Assembly (NCBI RefSeq): GCF_018403325.1
Contig: NZ_BOSL01000005.1
Coordinates: 62,001-126,000, forward strand
Direction of reading: 5' to 3'
Source: Paenibacillus vini
Lineage (GTDB): Bacteria > Bacillota > Bacilli > Paenibacillales > Paenibacillaceae
Length of the DNA stretch: 64,000 nucleotides
Below, one piece after another: positions 16,733-28,086 of this stretch. How positions within the stretch are numbered: position 1 is the first letter of the stretch; each line of letters starts with the position of its first letter. The notes under the pieces are model-generated. The model was not told the origin of the DNA. It searched no databases and worked only from the letters and a program-made list of their open reading frames with translations. Made by a program: the position numbers and the translations under genes.

Positions 16733-18030
16733 TCGAACGTTACAGCAGACCGGAAATGAGAGCGATCTGGACCGAGGAAAACAAGTTCAAAGCTTGGCTC
16801 GAAGTTGAAATTTGCGCATGCGAAGCTTGGGCGGAGCTCGGCGTTATTCCCAAAGAAGACGTAGCGTTGCTGCGTCAGAACGCGTCCTTCGATATCGACC
16901 GGATTTATGAAATCGAGCAGGAAACCCGCCATGACGTTATCGCGTTTACGCGGTCCGTTTCGGAAAGCCTGGGCGCGGAACGCAAATGGGTGCACTACGG
17001 GCTGACCTCGACCGATGTGGTCGATACGGCGCTCGGTTACTTGTTGAAGCAGGCGAATGAAATTCTGGAAAAAGACATCGTCAACTTTATCGAAATTTTA
17101 CGTGAAAAAGCGCTGGCCTACAAAGATACGCCGATGATGGGGCGTACGCACGGGGTTCATGCGGAGCCGACAACGTTCGGGCTCAAAATGGCGCTGTGGC
17201 ACGAAGAAATGAAGCGGAATCTGGAGCGTTTCCGCCGTGCGGCCGACAACGTGCAATTCGGCAAAATTTCGGGGGCCGTAGGTACTTATGCGAACATCGA
17301 CCCGTTTGTGGAAGAATTCGTTTGCCGCAAGCTCGGCACAAGTCCGGCTCCGATCTCGACGCAAACGCTGCAGCGTGATCGTCATGCCGAATACATGGCA
17401 ACTCTGGCGCTGATCGCCACGTCGCTCGACAAGTTCGCGACCGAGATCCGTGCGCTGCAAAAGAGTGAATTCCGTGAAGTGGAAGAAGCCTTCGCAAAAG
17501 GACAAAAGGGCTCGTCTGCGATGCCGCACAAGCGCAATCCGATCGGCTGCGAGAACATCTCCGGTCTCTCCCGGGTTATCCGCGGCCATATGATTTCGGC
17601 TTACGAGGATGTGCCGTTGTGGCATGAGCGCGACATCTCGCATTCATCCGTGGAACGGATCATTTTGCCGGATGCGACGATGCTGTTGAATTACATGCTG
17701 AACCGTTTCGGTAATATCGTGAAGAACCTGACCGTTTTCCCGGAAAATATGAAGCGCAATATGGGCCGTACATTCGGCGTTCCGTTCTCCGGACGCGTGT
17801 TGACGAAGCTGATCGACAAAGGCTTCAGCCGCGAACAGGCTTACGATACCGTCCAGCCTCGCGCCATGCAGGCATGGGAGACTCAGCGTCAATTCCGCGA
17901 CATCGTGGAAGAAACGCCGGAAATCACATCTGTCTTGAGCAAAGAAGAAATCGACGACGCATTTAATCCGGCTTGGCATCTGAAGCATGTGGATACGATT
18001 TTCCGCAAGCTGGGCCTGATCGAACAATAA
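16729..18030 (+). CDS. purB: Adenylosuccinate lyase
   Basis: A 433-aa fumarase-superfamily enzyme that removes fumarate from SAICAR and from adenylosuccinate, so it serves both the IMP and AMP branches. The signature loop [11 protein letters not shown] is near residue 262 (Ser is catalytic), and [11 protein letters not shown] near 140 carries the catalytic His. The start at 16729 ([10 protein letters not shown]) has TTGGAGGAA at 16711-16719 and overlaps the purK stop by 4 bp. A perfect hairpin lies in the 206-bp gap to purC. Confidence 0.96.
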   Translation: MIERYSRPEMRAIWTEENKFKAWLEVEICACEAWAELGVIPKEDVALLRQNASFDIDRIYEIEQETRHDVIAFTRSVSESLGAERKWVHYGLTSTDVVDTALGYLLKQANEILEKDIVNFIEILREKALAYKDTPMMGRTHGVHAEPTTFGLKMALWHEEMKRNLERFRRAADNVQFGKISGAVGTYANIDPFVEEFVCRKLGTSPAPISTQTLQRDRHAEYMATLALIATSLDKFATEIRALQKSEFREVEEAFAKGQKGSSAMPHKRNPIGCENISGLSRVIRGHMISAYEDVPLWHERDISHSSVERIILPDATMLLNYMLNRFGNIVKNLTVFPENMKRNMGRTFGVPFSGRVLTKLIDKGFSREQAYDTVQPRAMQAWETQRQFRDIVEETPEITSVLSKEEIDDAFNPAWHLKHVDTIFRKLGLIEQ

Positions 18031-18076
18031 GTCATTTGAATTTGAATAGGGGGGCAGCCCTGCTGCTCCTCCATCA

Positions 18077-18101
18077 AATAACGGTAAAAAATACCGTTAT
18101 T
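18077..18101. repeat. Perfect hairpin in the purB-purC gap
   Basis: AATAACGGTA (18077-18086), loop AAAAA, TACCGTTATT (18092-18101): a 10-bp perfect stem without a following T tract. A further half-copy (TTTTTTACCGCTATT) lies 25 bp on. Possibly an RNA-processing or regulatory hairpin; function unknown. Confidence 0.5.
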
Positions 18102-18236
18102 CAACAGAATATAGATATTTTTTACCGCTATTGCATAACCGGGAACCGAAAGAAGAGAAAGAGGATCCTGGACAAAAGAAGCGAGAATAGAGGCGGCTTT
18201 GTAACAAAGCAGCCCCAAAGAAGGAGGACGGCAATC

Positions 18237-19151
18237 ATGTCAACGCCTACTACACCGGCACCGGCCATTTCCACGGCGGCGGAGCTTGTAAAGGCCCCGC
18301 TGCTGTACAAAGGCAAGGTCCGGGAGCTTTATGATTTGGGAGAGCATTACCTGATCGTGGTAACCGACCGAATTTCCGCTTTTGATTATGTACTGGATCC
18401 GGCCGTGCCCGATAAGGGCAATGTGCTGAACCGCTTGAGCGCTTACTGGTTTGAGCTGACACAAGATTTGATCGAGAATCATGTAATTCATACGGACGTG
18501 AACCTGCTTGGCGAAGTCATACCGGAGGAGAACCGTGAAGCGCTGCGGAACCGGGTTATGGTCACGCGCAAGGCGGAGCGGATCGATATCGAATGCGTCG
18601 TGCGGGGATACGTTACCGGCGGCGGCTGGCGGCAATATGAAGCCGGCGGCGAAATCAACGGCATCAAGCTGCCGGAAGGACTACGCAAGAACAGCAAGCT
18701 GGAGCAGCCAATTTTCACTCCAGCGGCCAAAAATGATGTCGGACACGACGAAGACATTTCATTCGAAGCAATGTCGGACCTGGTAGGCGCGGATCTGGCG
18801 GAACTGCTGCGCAGCCGGAGTCTGGAGCTGTATGGCTTCGCTCGCGATTATTGCGAGGAGCGCGGCATTATTTTGGCGGACTGCAAGCTGGAATTCGGTT
18901 TGATCGATGGGAAATTGATTCTGATCGACGAAATTTTCACGCCGGATGCTTCCCGTTTTTGGGACAAAGAAAACTATGGTCTGGATATCGAGATCGACAG
19001 CATGGACAAAGAACCGGTCCGGACCTATCTGGCCGGCTCGGATTGGGACAAGAACAGTCAACCGGATCCGCTGCCGCTTCAAGTGGTAGAGGAAACAACC
19101 CGACGCTATCGCCTTATTTACAGCAGATTGACTGGCCAAGAGCTGCAGTAA
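18237..19151 (+). CDS. purC: SAICAR synthase
   Basis: A 304-aa phosphoribosylaminoimidazole-succinocarboxamide synthase, which joins aspartate to CAIR using ATP. Marks: LLYKGKVRELYDLG near residue 22, VVTDRISAFDYVL near 42, the VVRGYVTGGGW box near 125 and LIDEIFTPDASRFW near 225. It is the longer (about 300-aa) form of the enzyme rather than the 240-aa Bacillus form. The frame is open from 17973, but the ATG at 18237 has an ideal AAGGAGGA site at 18220-18227. Confidence 0.95.
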   Translation: MSTPTTPAPAISTAAELVKAPLLYKGKVRELYDLGEHYLIVVTDRISAFDYVLDPAVPDKGNVLNRLSAYWFELTQDLIENHVIHTDVNLLGEVIPEENREALRNRVMVTRKAERIDIECVVRGYVTGGGWRQYEAGGEINGIKLPEGLRKNSKLEQPIFTPAAKNDVGHDEDISFEAMSDLVGADLAELLRSRSLELYGFARDYCEERGIILADCKLEFGLIDGKLILIDEIFTPDASRFWDKENYGLDIEIDSMDKEPVRTYLAGSDWDKNSQPDPLPLQVVEETTRRYRLIYSRLTGQELQ

Positions 19152-19231
19152 TTAGTGATTTTTATGCAATTATAGATCATCCGCGGCAGCGCCGCTCAAA
19201 TCAAACCAACAATAGGAGGAACACGAGGAAT

Positions 19232-19477
19232 ATGATGAAAGCTCGCGTTTATGTCACCATTAAGCAAAGCGTACTTGATCCGCAGGGGGTAGCCGTGCAA
19301 GGAGCCATGCATTCCATGGGCTTCAAGGAAGTGGAAAGCGTACGGATCGGCAAATATATGGAAATTGAGCTGGATTCCAGCGACCGTTTTGAGGCGGAAG
19401 CCCGTGTTAAGGCCATGTGCGAAAAGCTGCTCGCGAATACGGTGGTAGAAGATTACCGCTTTGAACTGGAGGACTAA
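19232..19477 (+). CDS. purS: FGAM synthase subunit PurS
   Basis: An 81-aa small subunit of phosphoribosylformylglycinamidine synthase. It bridges PurQ and PurL for ammonia transfer. The sequence KARVYVTIKQSVLDPQG and the ending YRFELED are typical. Two ATGs stand side by side at 19232 and 19235, behind AGGAGG (19214-19219) and a nearer GAGGA (19225-19229); I took the first. It lies 3 bp before purQ, in the usual purSQL order. Confidence 0.95.
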   Translation: MMKARVYVTIKQSVLDPQGVAVQGAMHSMGFKEVESVRIGKYMEIELDSSDRFEAEARVKAMCEKLLANTVVEDYRFELED

Positions 19478-19480
19478 TTC

Positions 19481-20170
19481 ATGAAATTCGCAGTACTCGT
19501 ATTTCCCGGTTCCAACTGTGACATCGACTGCTACAAAGCGGTGGAAGATACGATCGGCGAGCCTGTAGATTACGTATGGCATACCGCTACGGATCTTTCC
19601 GCTTATGACTGTATTCTCGTGCCCGGCGGTTTCTCTTATGGGGATTATCTCCGCTGCGGAGCCATTTCCCGGTTTGCTCCGGTAATGGCGGAAGTAGCGA
19701 AGGCCGCAGAGCAAGGCAAATATATTCTCGGCATCTGCAACGGGTTCCAAATTTTGACCGAAGCGGGTTTACTGCCGGGGACACTGCTGCGCAACATGTC
19801 GCTGAAATTCCTCTGTCATGATACGGTGCTGCGCGTTGAGAACAACAGCAACCCGTTTACGACGCAATATGAGGTGGGCGAAGAGATCAAGATTCCGATC
19901 GCTCACGGGGAAGGCAACTATTATTGCGATGAAGCTACGCTGGCTGATTTGAAGGCGAATAACCAGATTATTTTCAGATATGTGAACAATCCGAACGGGT
20001 CGGTGGAGGATATCGCCGGCATCTCCAACAAAAACGGCAACGTGGTCGGGATGATGCCCCATCCGGAGCGTGCGGTAGACTCGCTGCTGGGGTCCGAAGA
20101 CGGCAAAAAAATGTTTACTTCGATATTAAAGGCATGGAGGGATCGGCATGAGTCAGCAAGTGTCCGCTAA
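19481..20170 (+). CDS. purQ: FGAM synthase glutaminase subunit PurQ
   Basis: A 229-aa class I glutamine amidotransferase that releases ammonia for PurL. Nucleophile Cys is in GICNGFQIL near residue 86; His and Glu in [10 protein letters not shown] near 190. N-terminus [12 protein letters not shown] is typical. Overlaps purL by 23 bp, so translation is coupled. Confidence 0.96.
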   Translation: MKFAVLVFPGSNCDIDCYKAVEDTIGEPVDYVWHTATDLSAYDCILVPGGFSYGDYLRCGAISRFAPVMAEVAKAAEQGKYILGICNGFQILTEAGLLPGTLLRNMSLKFLCHDTVLRVENNSNPFTTQYEVGEEIKIPIAHGEGNYYCDEATLADLKANNQIIFRYVNNPNGSVEDIAGISNKNGNVVGMMPHPERAVDSLLGSEDGKKMFTSILKAWRDRHESASVR

Positions 20171-22391
20171 GGAACCGAACGCGGAGCAAATCGCGGAGCA
20201 GCAAATTTACAAACAGATGGGTGTATCGGACAGCGAGTATGAACTGATCTGCGGATTCCTCGGCCGCAAACCGAATTACACGGAAATCGGCGTGTTCAGC
20301 GTGATGTGGTCCGAGCATTGTGCTTACAAAAACTCCAAGCCGCTATTGCGCCGCTTCCCTACGGAGGGACCGCGCGTTCTGATGGGACCCGGCGAAGGCG
20401 CGGGGATCGTTGACATCGGCGACAATCAGGCGGTTGTATTTAAAATCGAAAGCCATAACCACCCTTCGGCCGTTGAGCCTTATCAAGGCGCGGCTACGGG
20501 CGTGGGCGGGATTATCCGTGATATTTTTTCTATGGGCGCAAGACCTGTGGCTCTGCTTAATTCTTTACGGTTCGGAAAATTGGAAAGCGACCGCGTCAAA
20601 TATTTGTTCGAGCATGTGGTTTCCGGGATTGCCGGTTACGGCAACTGCATCGGCATTCCGACGGTAGGCGGCGAAGTGGTGTTCGATGACAGCTACGACG
20701 GCAATCCGCTGGTCAATGCGATGTGCGTCGGGCTGATCGATCACGACAAAATCCAACGCGGTGTAGCCAAAGGCGTCGGCAACCCGGTTTTCTACGTGGG
20801 GCCGCCTACGGGCCGCGATGGCATTCACGGCGCGACGTTCGCTTCGGAAGAGCTGACGGAAGAGTCGGAAGCAAAACGGACAGCAGTTCAGGTCGGCGAT
20901 CCGTTCATGGAGAAGCTGGTCATGGAAGCTTGCCTGGAGCTGATCGATACGGGCATCGTGCTCGGCATTCAGGATATGGGCGCAGCGGGACTTACCTGCT
21001 CTAGCGCAGAGATGGCGAGCAAGGCGGGCAATGGCCTGGAGTTGTACCTCGACCAAGTGCCGCAGCGTGAGGAAGGCATGACGGCTTACGAAATGATGCT
21101 GTCGGAGTCACAAGAACGGATGTTGTTCGTCGTTGAGCCTAAGGATGAGGCGCAAGCGATGGAGATTTTTGAACGTTGGGGCGTAATTTGCTCCAAAGTC
21201 GGTAAAGTCACGGACGATGGCCGCTTGAAGCTGTTCCATCATGGCGAGGTTGTCGGCGATATGCCGGTAACGGCGCTGGTCGACGAATGTCCGATTTATG
21301 AAAAACCGTCCGCAGTTCCTGCTTACTATGAGCAAAATGCGGCAGTAGATACTTTGCGTTATGCAGAAGTCAGCGATTTGGGCGCTGCGCTGGATCAAGT
21401 GCTGGCGTCGCCATCCGTGTCGAGCAAGGCATGGGTATACAACCAGTATGACTACATGGTTCGCACCAGCACGGCCGTTCGTCCGGGATCGGATGCTGCG
21501 GTTGTAACGATTCGCGGAACCCGCAAAGGATTGGCGATGACGACGGATTGCAACGGACGTTTTGTTTATCTGGATCCTGAAGTCGGCGGCAAGATCGCGG
21601 TTAGCGAAGCTGCGCGCAACATTGTTTGCTCGGGTGCGGAGCCGCTTGCGATCACGGACAATCTGAACTTCGGAAGTCCTGAGAAGCCGGAAATTTTCTG
21701 GCAGATGGAGCGTGCGGTCGACGGGATGGCGGAAGCCTGCCGCGTGCTGGACGCGCCGGTTATCGGCGGTAATGTCAGCTTGTACAATGAAAATGCGAAA
21801 GGCGCGATCTATCCGACCCCGGTGGTGGGCATGGTCGGGCTGGTGCATGATACGGATCATATTACGACCCAGGGCTTCAAGGCTGAGGGTGATGTAGTAT
21901 TCCTGCTGGGCGATACGAAGGGCGAGCTCGGAGGCAGTGAATTCCAAGCTGTTGTGCATGGCGTAACCGAAGGACGTCCTCCGCAGCTTGATCTGGAAGT
22001 TGAGAAAAAGCTGCTCGATGCGGTTCTCGGCGCGATCCAATCAGGCTTGGTTCGCTCTGCGCATGATTTGGCCGAAGGCGGCCTGGCTGTAGCGCTGGCG
22101 GAATCCTGCATCAGCGGCGGCCTGGGTGCTACCGTGGAACTTAATTCCTCGCTGCGTCCCGATGTGGCCTTGTTCAGTGAATCACAGTCCCGGATTCTGC
22201 TCTCGGCATCGAAGGAACAAGCGGAGAAGCTGCAGGACTTCATCGCTTCGCGCGGTGTGCCTGTACAAAGAATCGGAGAGGTGGCCGGCAGCGATCTGGT
22301 CATCACTGTAGGCGGAGCTTCCGCCCTGAACAGACCTGTGGAGGGACTCAAGCGGGTCTGGGAGGACACCATTCCATGTCTGATGAAATAA
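20148..22391 (+). CDS. purL: FGAM synthase large subunit PurL
   Basis: A 747-aa small-type PurL that, with PurS and PurQ, converts FGAR to FGAM using ATP and ammonia. Marks: [12 protein letters not shown] near residue 48, [23 protein letters not shown] near 94 (Mg/ATP binding) and [13 protein letters not shown] near 278, plus the second-half NFGSPEKPE and GGNVSLYNE boxes. Two tandem PurM-like halves, as in the family. ATG at 20148 lies inside the end of purQ. Confidence 0.96.
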   Translation: MSQQVSAKEPNAEQIAEQQIYKQMGVSDSEYELICGFLGRKPNYTEIGVFSVMWSEHCAYKNSKPLLRRFPTEGPRVLMGPGEGAGIVDIGDNQAVVFKIESHNHPSAVEPYQGAATGVGGIIRDIFSMGARPVALLNSLRFGKLESDRVKYLFEHVVSGIAGYGNCIGIPTVGGEVVFDDSYDGNPLVNAMCVGLIDHDKIQRGVAKGVGNPVFYVGPPTGRDGIHGATFASEELTEESEAKRTAVQVGDPFMEKLVMEACLELIDTGIVLGIQDMGAAGLTCSSAEMASKAGNGLELYLDQVPQREEGMTAYEMMLSESQERMLFVVEPKDEAQAMEIFERWGVICSKVGKVTDDGRLKLFHHGEVVGDMPVTALVDECPIYEKPSAVPAYYEQNAAVDTLRYAEVSDLGAALDQVLASPSVSSKAWVYNQYDYMVRTSTAVRPGSDAAVVTIRGTRKGLAMTTDCNGRFVYLDPEVGGKIAVSEAARNIVCSGAEPLAITDNLNFGSPEKPEIFWQMERAVDGMAEACRVLDAPVIGGNVSLYNENAKGAIYPTPVVGMVGLVHDTDHITTQGFKAEGDVVFLLGDTKGELGGSEFQAVVHGVTEGRPPQLDLEVEKKLLDAVLGAIQSGLVRSAHDLAEGGLAVALAESCISGGLGATVELNSSLRPDVALFSESQSRILLSASKEQAEKLQDFIASRGVPVQRIGEVAGSDLVITVGGASALNRPVEGLKRVWEDTIPCLMK

Positions 22392-23854
22392 TGACGCAAC
22401 GGTTGTGGACAGGCGATTATTATAACGAAGGCACGGGCCGGAGCGATATTTTCGATACATTAAAAGAAGAGTGCGGCGTATTCGGGGTTTTCGGCCATCC
22501 CGAGGCCGCTTCTCTTTCCTACTACGGACTGCATGCCTTGCAGCACCGAGGGGAAGAGAGCGCCGGACTGTGCGTGACGAACGGGGAATCGTTCAACTAC
22601 CACCGCGGAATGGGACTGGTCAAAGAGGTGTTTGACCGTGATAAGCTGGAATCGCTGGTTGGGGATCGTTCTATCGGGCATGTGCGTTACTCGACAAGCG
22701 GCGACAGCCGGCTGACGAATGCGCAGCCGCTGATCTTTAAATACCGCGACGGCGACCTGGCGGTGGCGACGAACGGCAACATCGTGAACGCGCCGAAGAT
22801 CCGCCGCGAGTTGGAGCAAAGCGGCTCGATCTTTCAGACGACGAGCGATACGGAGGTCATCGCGCATCTGATCGCGCGCTCGCCGAAGGAGTTCGTCGAA
22901 GCGGCGAAGGACGCGCTCCGGCAGCTTGTCGGAGGCTTCGCCTTCCTGCTGTTGACGAACGACAAGCTGCTCGTCGCCAGCGATCCGAACGGCTTGCGCC
23001 CTCTGACGATGGGACGGCTCGGAGATGCGTACCTGTTCTCGTCGGAGACATGCGCATTCGAGGTGGTCGGCGCAGAATCGATCCGCGATATCCGGCCCGG
23101 CGAGCTGCTCGTTCTTGACAAGAACGGCTTGCGAGAGGAGCGGTACGCCGCCCCTGAACGGAAAGCGTTGTGCGCGATGGAGTACATTTACTTTTCCCGT
23201 CCGGACAGTGATCTGAACGGCTCTAACCTGCACGCTTCGCGCAAGCGGATGGGGCAGGTGATGGCGCAGGAATCTTTCGTGGACGCCGACGTCGTAACCG
23301 GCGTGCCCGATTCCAGCATCTCCGCCGCCATCGGCTATGCGGAGCAGACCGGCATTCCTTACGAGCTCGGTCTGATCAAGAACAAATATACCGGCCGGAC
23401 GTTCATCCAGCCGAGCCAGGAGCTGCGCGAGCAGGGCGTGAAGATGAAGCTGAGCGCCGTCCGCCGCGTGGTGGAAGGCAAGCGCGTCGTCATGATCGAC
23501 GACTCGATCGTTCGCGGCACGACGTCGCGGCGCATCGTAAATCTGCTGCGTGATGCCGGAGCGACCGAGGTGCATGTGCGCATCACTTCACCGCCGTTCA
23601 AGAACCCGTGCTTCTACGGGATCGACACGCCGGATCGCGGCGAGCTGATCGCCTCCGCCAAGTCGGTTGAGGAAATTTGCAAGGAGATCAACGCGGATTC
23701 GCTGCAATTTTTGACGCCGGAAGGGCTGATTCGTGCCGTCGGCGGCGACAATCAGGACGACTATAAAGGCGGTCTGTGCATGGCCTGCTTCGACAACGAT
23801 TATCCGACTAGGACCGATTTCGACGGCGAAGAGAAATTTGGCTGTACCTGCTGA
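22376..23854 (+). CDS. purF: Amidophosphoribosyltransferase
   Basis: A 492-aa PurF, which makes phosphoribosylamine from PRPP and glutamine, the committed step. A propeptide of about 32 residues precedes the nucleophile Cys in EECGVFGVF, as in the Bacillus enzyme that is processed to expose Cys. [14 protein letters not shown] follows; the PRPP loop [17 protein letters not shown] is near residue 372. The C-terminal Cys residues ([13 protein letters not shown]) match the iron-sulfur cluster ligands of the Bacillus type. Overlaps purL by 16 bp. Confidence 0.96.
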   Translation: MSDEIMTQRLWTGDYYNEGTGRSDIFDTLKEECGVFGVFGHPEAASLSYYGLHALQHRGEESAGLCVTNGESFNYHRGMGLVKEVFDRDKLESLVGDRSIGHVRYSTSGDSRLTNAQPLIFKYRDGDLAVATNGNIVNAPKIRRELEQSGSIFQTTSDTEVIAHLIARSPKEFVEAAKDALRQLVGGFAFLLLTNDKLLVASDPNGLRPLTMGRLGDAYLFSSETCAFEVVGAESIRDIRPGELLVLDKNGLREERYAAPERKALCAMEYIYFSRPDSDLNGSNLHASRKRMGQVMAQESFVDADVVTGVPDSSISAAIGYAEQTGIPYELGLIKNKYTGRTFIQPSQELREQGVKMKLSAVRRVVEGKRVVMIDDSIVRGTTSRRIVNLLRDAGATEVHVRITSPPFKNPCFYGIDTPDRGELIASAKSVEEICKEINADSLQFLTPEGLIRAVGGDNQDDYKGGLCMACFDNDYPTRTDFDGEEKFGCTC

Positions 23855-23939
23855 TTTTTCACGGGCTATGTATTTTATGGGATGAAATAATATGAATTTT
23901 GGAGAGGCAGTGAGCAGGAATCTCAGTCGGCTAATGGCT

Positions 23940-24150
23940 ATGTTATGTAGCTGAGAACTAACTGTATTTCCTGCAGCTAATCTCCTTGTTTTTGATAGTA
24001 AATGTAGAATAACTGTATTTTCTCCAGTTAATTTAGGGCTTTTTGCCTCGGATAGAGTTTTTCTAGCAAATTAACTGCAGGTTTTCCAGTTAATTAAGGG
24101 GACGAAGCGTTTACTAGCGAATTAACTGCAGGTTTTCCTGTTAATTAAGC
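23940..24150. repeat. Four-palindrome array (AATTAACTG type) between purF and purM
   Basis: Units start (at TAACTG) at 23959, 24010, 24072 and 24123: distances 51, 62 and 51 bp. The best unit is AATTAACTG-CAGGTTTTC-CAGTTAATT (24070-24096), with 9-bp perfect arms. The 422-bp gap to purM holds no other recognisable signal; a weak promoter is possible but was not found. Confidence 0.8.
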
Positions 24151-24276
24151 CGTTAGAAGCGAACCTGGCACAATGCGTTCCAGGTTTCCCTGTTCCTCAG
24201 CGTTACAACGTGTACGGTTGCAAGGGTTGAAGGTTGAACGAGTCCAATAAATCCATTACAAGGAGTGTGTCCCTAC

Positions 24277-25320
24277 GTGTCTGAAGCTTACAAAAACGCC
24301 GGTGTGGATATCGCGGCAGGCAATGAAGCGGTAGAGCGGATGAAAAAGCACGTCAAACGGACGTTCCGTCCGGAGGTTATGACCGATTTGGGCGGTTTCG
24401 GGGCTTTGTTCGGGCTGAACAAAGACAAATATGAGGAGCCTGTGCTGGTGTCGGGAACCGACGGCGTAGGTACGAAGCTGAAAATCGCGTTCGCGATGGA
24501 TAAGCACGATACGATCGGGATCGACGCGGTCGCGATGTGCGTAAACGACATCGTTGTGCAAGGGGCGGAGCCGTTGTTCTTCCTCGATTATCTGGCTTGC
24601 GATAAAGTTGTGCCCGAGAAGATTGAGTCGATCGTGGCCGGGATTGCCGAAGGATGCCATGAATCGGGCTGTGCCCTGATCGGTGGCGAAACGGCGGAAA
24701 TGCCGGGCATGTACAGCGAAGGCGAATACGATATTGCCGGATTTACAGTCGGCGTTGTCGACAAGAGCAAAATCGTCAATGGCAGCACGATTGCAGCCGG
24801 CGATACGGTGATCGGCTTAGCGTCGAGCGGCGTGCATAGCAACGGTTTCTCGCTGGTGCGGAAGCTGCTGCTGGAGCAAGCCGGCTACGGGCTGCAGGAT
24901 AGCTTACCGGAGCTCGGCGGCGAAGTGCTCGGCGACGTGCTGCTGACACCGACCAAGCTATATGTAAAGCCGGTGCTTGGCTTGCTGGAGCAGGTTAAGG
25001 TCAAAGGGATGGCCCACATTACCGGCGGCGGGTTCATCGAGAACATTCCGCGCGTTCTGCCGGAAGGGGTAAATGCTGAAATCGACTACGGCTCATGGCC
25101 GATTTTGCCGATCTTCTCGCTGCTTCAGCAAAAGGGCAATGTCAGCAACCGAGATATGTTTACGACTTTTAATATGGGCATCGGACTTGTTATCGTGGTA
25201 TCGGAGCAGGATGCCGAGGCATCGCTTTCCGCACTTCGCACCGCAGGAGAAACTCCTTATGTGATCGGGCGTGTAACCTCCGGCGAAGGCATCGTTACGT
25301 TTAAGGGAGCGGAAGTGTAA
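24277..25320 (+). CDS. purM: AIR synthase
   Basis: A 347-aa phosphoribosylformylglycinamidine cyclo-ligase. Marks: [15 protein letters not shown] at the start, [12 protein letters not shown] near residue 58, [11 protein letters not shown] near 134 and [14 protein letters not shown]-like AHITGGG near 243. GTG start at 24277 (MSEAYK...) with AAGGAG at 24260-24265; a longer in-frame start at 24265 would fall on the ribosome site. It is separated from purF by a 422-bp gap with a repeat array, unlike in Bacillus. Confidence 0.95.
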   Translation: MSEAYKNAGVDIAAGNEAVERMKKHVKRTFRPEVMTDLGGFGALFGLNKDKYEEPVLVSGTDGVGTKLKIAFAMDKHDTIGIDAVAMCVNDIVVQGAEPLFFLDYLACDKVVPEKIESIVAGIAEGCHESGCALIGGETAEMPGMYSEGEYDIAGFTVGVVDKSKIVNGSTIAAGDTVIGLASSGVHSNGFSLVRKLLLEQAGYGLQDSLPELGGEVLGDVLLTPTKLYVKPVLGLLEQVKVKGMAHITGGGFIENIPRVLPEGVNAEIDYGSWPILPIFSLLQQKGNVSNRDMFTTFNMGIGLVIVVSEQDAEASLSALRTAGETPYVIGRVTSGEGIVTFKGAEV

Positions 25321-25943
25321 TGGCGTCCTCTTCCTCCTGCCGGATCGCGGTGTTTGCTTCCGGCCAGGGAACCAATTTTCAAGCGCTGGCGGATGCTTCG
25401 CGTGCAGGAGAACTTGGCTCTGCGGAAATCGTCCTGCTCGTTTGTGACAAGCCGCAGGCTCCCGTTGTGGAGCGTGCGCGGCAGGCGGGCGTGGATACTT
25501 ATCTGTTTACGCCTAAGGAATATGCCCGCCGTGAAGATTACGAAGCAGAGATCGTAGCCGAACTAGAGAAGCATCAGGTCGATCTTATTGTGCTAGCCGG
25601 ATATATGCGGCTCCTTACGTCGGTTCTCCTAGAACCTTATGCCGGGAAAATGATTAACATCCATCCTTCGCTGCTGCCGGCTTTCCCAGGCAAAGATGCG
25701 ATCGGGCAGGCATGGGACTACGGCGTGAAGGTAACCGGGGTTACCGTGCATTTGGTCGATGGGGGCATGGATACGGGCGCGGTTGTGGCGCAAGAGGCGG
25801 TACCGGTACTGCCGGATGACAATATTCAGACCTTGGAAGACAGAATTCACCAAGCGGAAAAAGAGCTGTATCCGCAGGTTGTGTCATGGTTTGCGAGTGG
25901 ACGAGTGATTGTGGATGGCAGGAAAGTCACTATACGACAGTAG
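25320..25943 (+). CDS. purN: Glycinamide ribonucleotide formyltransferase
   Basis: A 207-aa folate-dependent PurN that formylates GAR. Marks: ASGQGTNFQAL near residue 14, LAGYMRLL near 92, NIHPSLLPAFPGKDA near 109 (the catalytic Asn and His) and GVTVHLVDGGMDTG near 141 (catalytic Asp). ATG overlaps the purM stop (TAATG). A 231-bp gap follows before purH. Confidence 0.95.
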   Translation: MASSSSCRIAVFASGQGTNFQALADASRAGELGSAEIVLLVCDKPQAPVVERARQAGVDTYLFTPKEYARREDYEAEIVAELEKHQVDLIVLAGYMRLLTSVLLEPYAGKMINIHPSLLPAFPGKDAIGQAWDYGVKVTGVTVHLVDGGMDTGAVVAQEAVPVLPDDNIQTLEDRIHQAEKELYPQVVSWFASGRVIVDGRKVTIRQ

Positions 25944-26174
25944 AATACAGCGTTTTGTTGTATGAGCGAAAAACCTTATGGTTCAGCATAGAGCAATGGA
26001 ACGGCAGAGCGGCAAAGCTGCGTCGAGAAGTGTTTGCGCACTTTTGACAAGCTGCCGCAGTTGATCTGCCGGAATGCGAAAGAAGTCTTTTTCAGCCGGA
26101 TTAGTTGGAGAGGTTTCGATATTTCCCGAGAAATATCGGGGTCAATATTCGTCATTATTAAGGGGGAGCCAATC

Positions 26175-27722
26175 GTGGGAATCAAAAGAGCGCTCGTTAG
26201 CGTATCGGACAAAACAGGCATCGTGGAATTCTGCCGCGAGCTGTCACAGCTTGGTGTGGAGATCATTTCGACAGGAGGCACGAAGAATCTCTTGTCGAAG
26301 GAGGGAGTTCCGGTGATCGGGATTTCCGATGTTACGGGCTTTCCGGAAATTTTGGATGGTCGCGTCAAAACATTGCATCCGGCCGTTCACAGCGGCCTGC
26401 TTGCCGTTCGCGACAGCGCGGAGCATCAGGCTCAAATGAAGGAGCTGGGACTGGATTACATTGACCTGGTCGTCGTAAACCTGTATCCATTCCAAGAGAC
26501 GATCGCCAAGCCCGATGTGACATACGAGGACGCAATCGAGAACATCGACATCGGCGGACCGACCATGCTGCGTTCGGCTGCCAAAAACCATGCTTTTGTC
26601 AGCGTGGTTGTCGATTCGGCCGATTACGGCACTGTATTGGAAGAAGTTCGTTCAGGCGGAGATACGACGCTGGAAACTCGTAAACGGTTGGCGGCGAAAG
26701 TGTTCCGTCATACATCGGCTTACGACGCGCTCATCTCCGATTATTTGTCGAACGTGACCGGAGATCCGCTGCCTGAGCGTTACACGGTAACCTATGAGAA
26801 AATCCAGGACCTCCGCTACGGCGAAAACCCGCATCAAAAAGCGGCGTTCTACCGCAAGCCGCTGGCTGCGGCGGATACGTTGACGACAGCCGAGCAGCTC
26901 CATGGCAAAGAATTGTCGTACAACAATATCAATGACGCAAATGCAGCGTTGCAAATCGTGAAGGAATTTGAAGAACCGGCCGTCGTAGCCGTAAAACATA
27001 TGAACCCTTCCGGCGTAGGTGTCGGCGAGAGCATCTATGAAGCTTATCGCAAGGCGTATGATGCCGATCCGGTATCGATCTTTGGCGGAATTGTCGCGGC
27101 CAACCGGATTATTGACGAAGCAACTGCGATGCTGATGAAAGAGATTTTCCTTGAAATCATTCTGGCGCCAGGATTTACGGCGGAAGCGCTGGAACTGTTG
27201 ACGAAAAAGAAAAACATTCGCTTGCTTAAGCTCGGCAGTTTAGAGTCGGCGGGCAGCCGGAACAGCCAGCTCGTCGTTACTTCGATTGAAGGCGGCATGG
27301 TTGTTCAAGAGAGCGATGTTCACTCCTTGACCGAAAGTGATCTGCAGGTCGTAACGGATCGTAAACCGACAGAAGCGGAATTGAAACAGCTGTTGTTCGG
27401 CTGGAAAGTAGTTAAGCATGTGAAATCCAACGCCATCGTGCTGGCGAAGGATGACATGACGGTCGGCGTCGGGGCCGGTCAAATGAACCGGGTCGGATCG
27501 GCGAAGATCGCCATCGAGCAAGCGGGAGACAAATCCAAAGGCAGCGTGCTTGCTTCCGACGCGTTCTTCCCGATGGGCGATACGCTGGAGATCGCCGCAA
27601 AGGCCGGAATCACGGCGGTTATTCAGCCAGGCGGCTCCGTTAAGGACGAGGAATCGATCAAAGTGGCTAATGAATATGGTATTGCCATGGTATTCACCGG
27701 CGTAAGACATTTCAAACATTAA
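26175..27722 (+). CDS. purH: AICAR transformylase / IMP cyclohydrolase
   Basis: A 515-aa bifunctional PurH that completes IMP. N-terminal MGS-like cyclohydrolase domain ([13 protein letters not shown], then STGGTKNLL and [13 protein letters not shown]); C-terminal transformylase with [13 protein letters not shown] near residue 214, [11 protein letters not shown] (catalytic Lys-His) near 274 and DAFFPMGD near 460. GTG start at 26175 after AAGGGGGAG (26159-26167); the open frame extends to 26034 without a ribosome site. A GC-rich hairpin with T-run follows the stop. Confidence 0.95.
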   Translation: MGIKRALVSVSDKTGIVEFCRELSQLGVEIISTGGTKNLLSKEGVPVIGISDVTGFPEILDGRVKTLHPAVHSGLLAVRDSAEHQAQMKELGLDYIDLVVVNLYPFQETIAKPDVTYEDAIENIDIGGPTMLRSAAKNHAFVSVVVDSADYGTVLEEVRSGGDTTLETRKRLAAKVFRHTSAYDALISDYLSNVTGDPLPERYTVTYEKIQDLRYGENPHQKAAFYRKPLAAADTLTTAEQLHGKELSYNNINDANAALQIVKEFEEPAVVAVKHMNPSGVGVGESIYEAYRKAYDADPVSIFGGIVAANRIIDEATAMLMKEIFLEIILAPGFTAEALELLTKKKNIRLLKLGSLESAGSRNSQLVVTSIEGGMVVQESDVHSLTESDLQVVTDRKPTEAELKQLLFGWKVVKHVKSNAIVLAKDDMTVGVGAGQMNRVGSAKIAIEQAGDKSKGSVLASDAFFPMGDTLEIAAKAGITAVIQPGGSVKDEESIKVANEYGIAMVFTGVRHFKH

Positions 27723-27734
27723 GCTAAGGCCTGG

Positions 27735-27768
27735 ACGGCAGGACCGCTGCGGCGGCCCTGTCGTTTTT
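27735..27768 (+). terminator. Terminator after purH
   Basis: GGCAGGACCGC-TGC-GGCGGCCCTGTC (imperfect stem) followed by GTTTTTC. It would separate purD from the rest of the cluster, at least in part. Confidence 0.6.
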
Positions 27769-27799
27769 CGTGTCGTTTCGTTGGACGAAGAGGAGATTG

Positions 27800-27992
27800 C
27801 ACTTTGCGTAACGGACACCACGGCCGTTATGGAGACGGAAATCACAGTTTTCCTAACCTAACGGACATGGGAGCTCTTATTTTCCTGATTCGGCAGTAAA
27901 GTAGGCGCTAATTAAGGGAATAAGTGCTGTGGTGTCCGTTAAAATCAGAAATGAGCCATTTTAGGCGATTTAACGTCTCCTGTGTCCGTTAG
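27800..27992. repeat. Four-palindrome array (TAACGGACA type) between purH and purD
   Basis: Units start at 27809, 27859, 27921 and 27971 (distances 50, 62, 50). Units 1 and 2 begin TAACGGACA; units 3 and 4 end TGTCCGTTA. Same layout as the arrays at 13.66 and 13.94 kb although spacers are unrelated. Confidence 0.8.
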
Positions 27993-28086
27993 ACGAGGCA
28001 AGCACGCTTAGAGCGGCTAAGCACAACCAAGAACACCAAGAGCACCTGTAGCACCGGAAATGTATACATTAAGGAGGAAATGTTGG

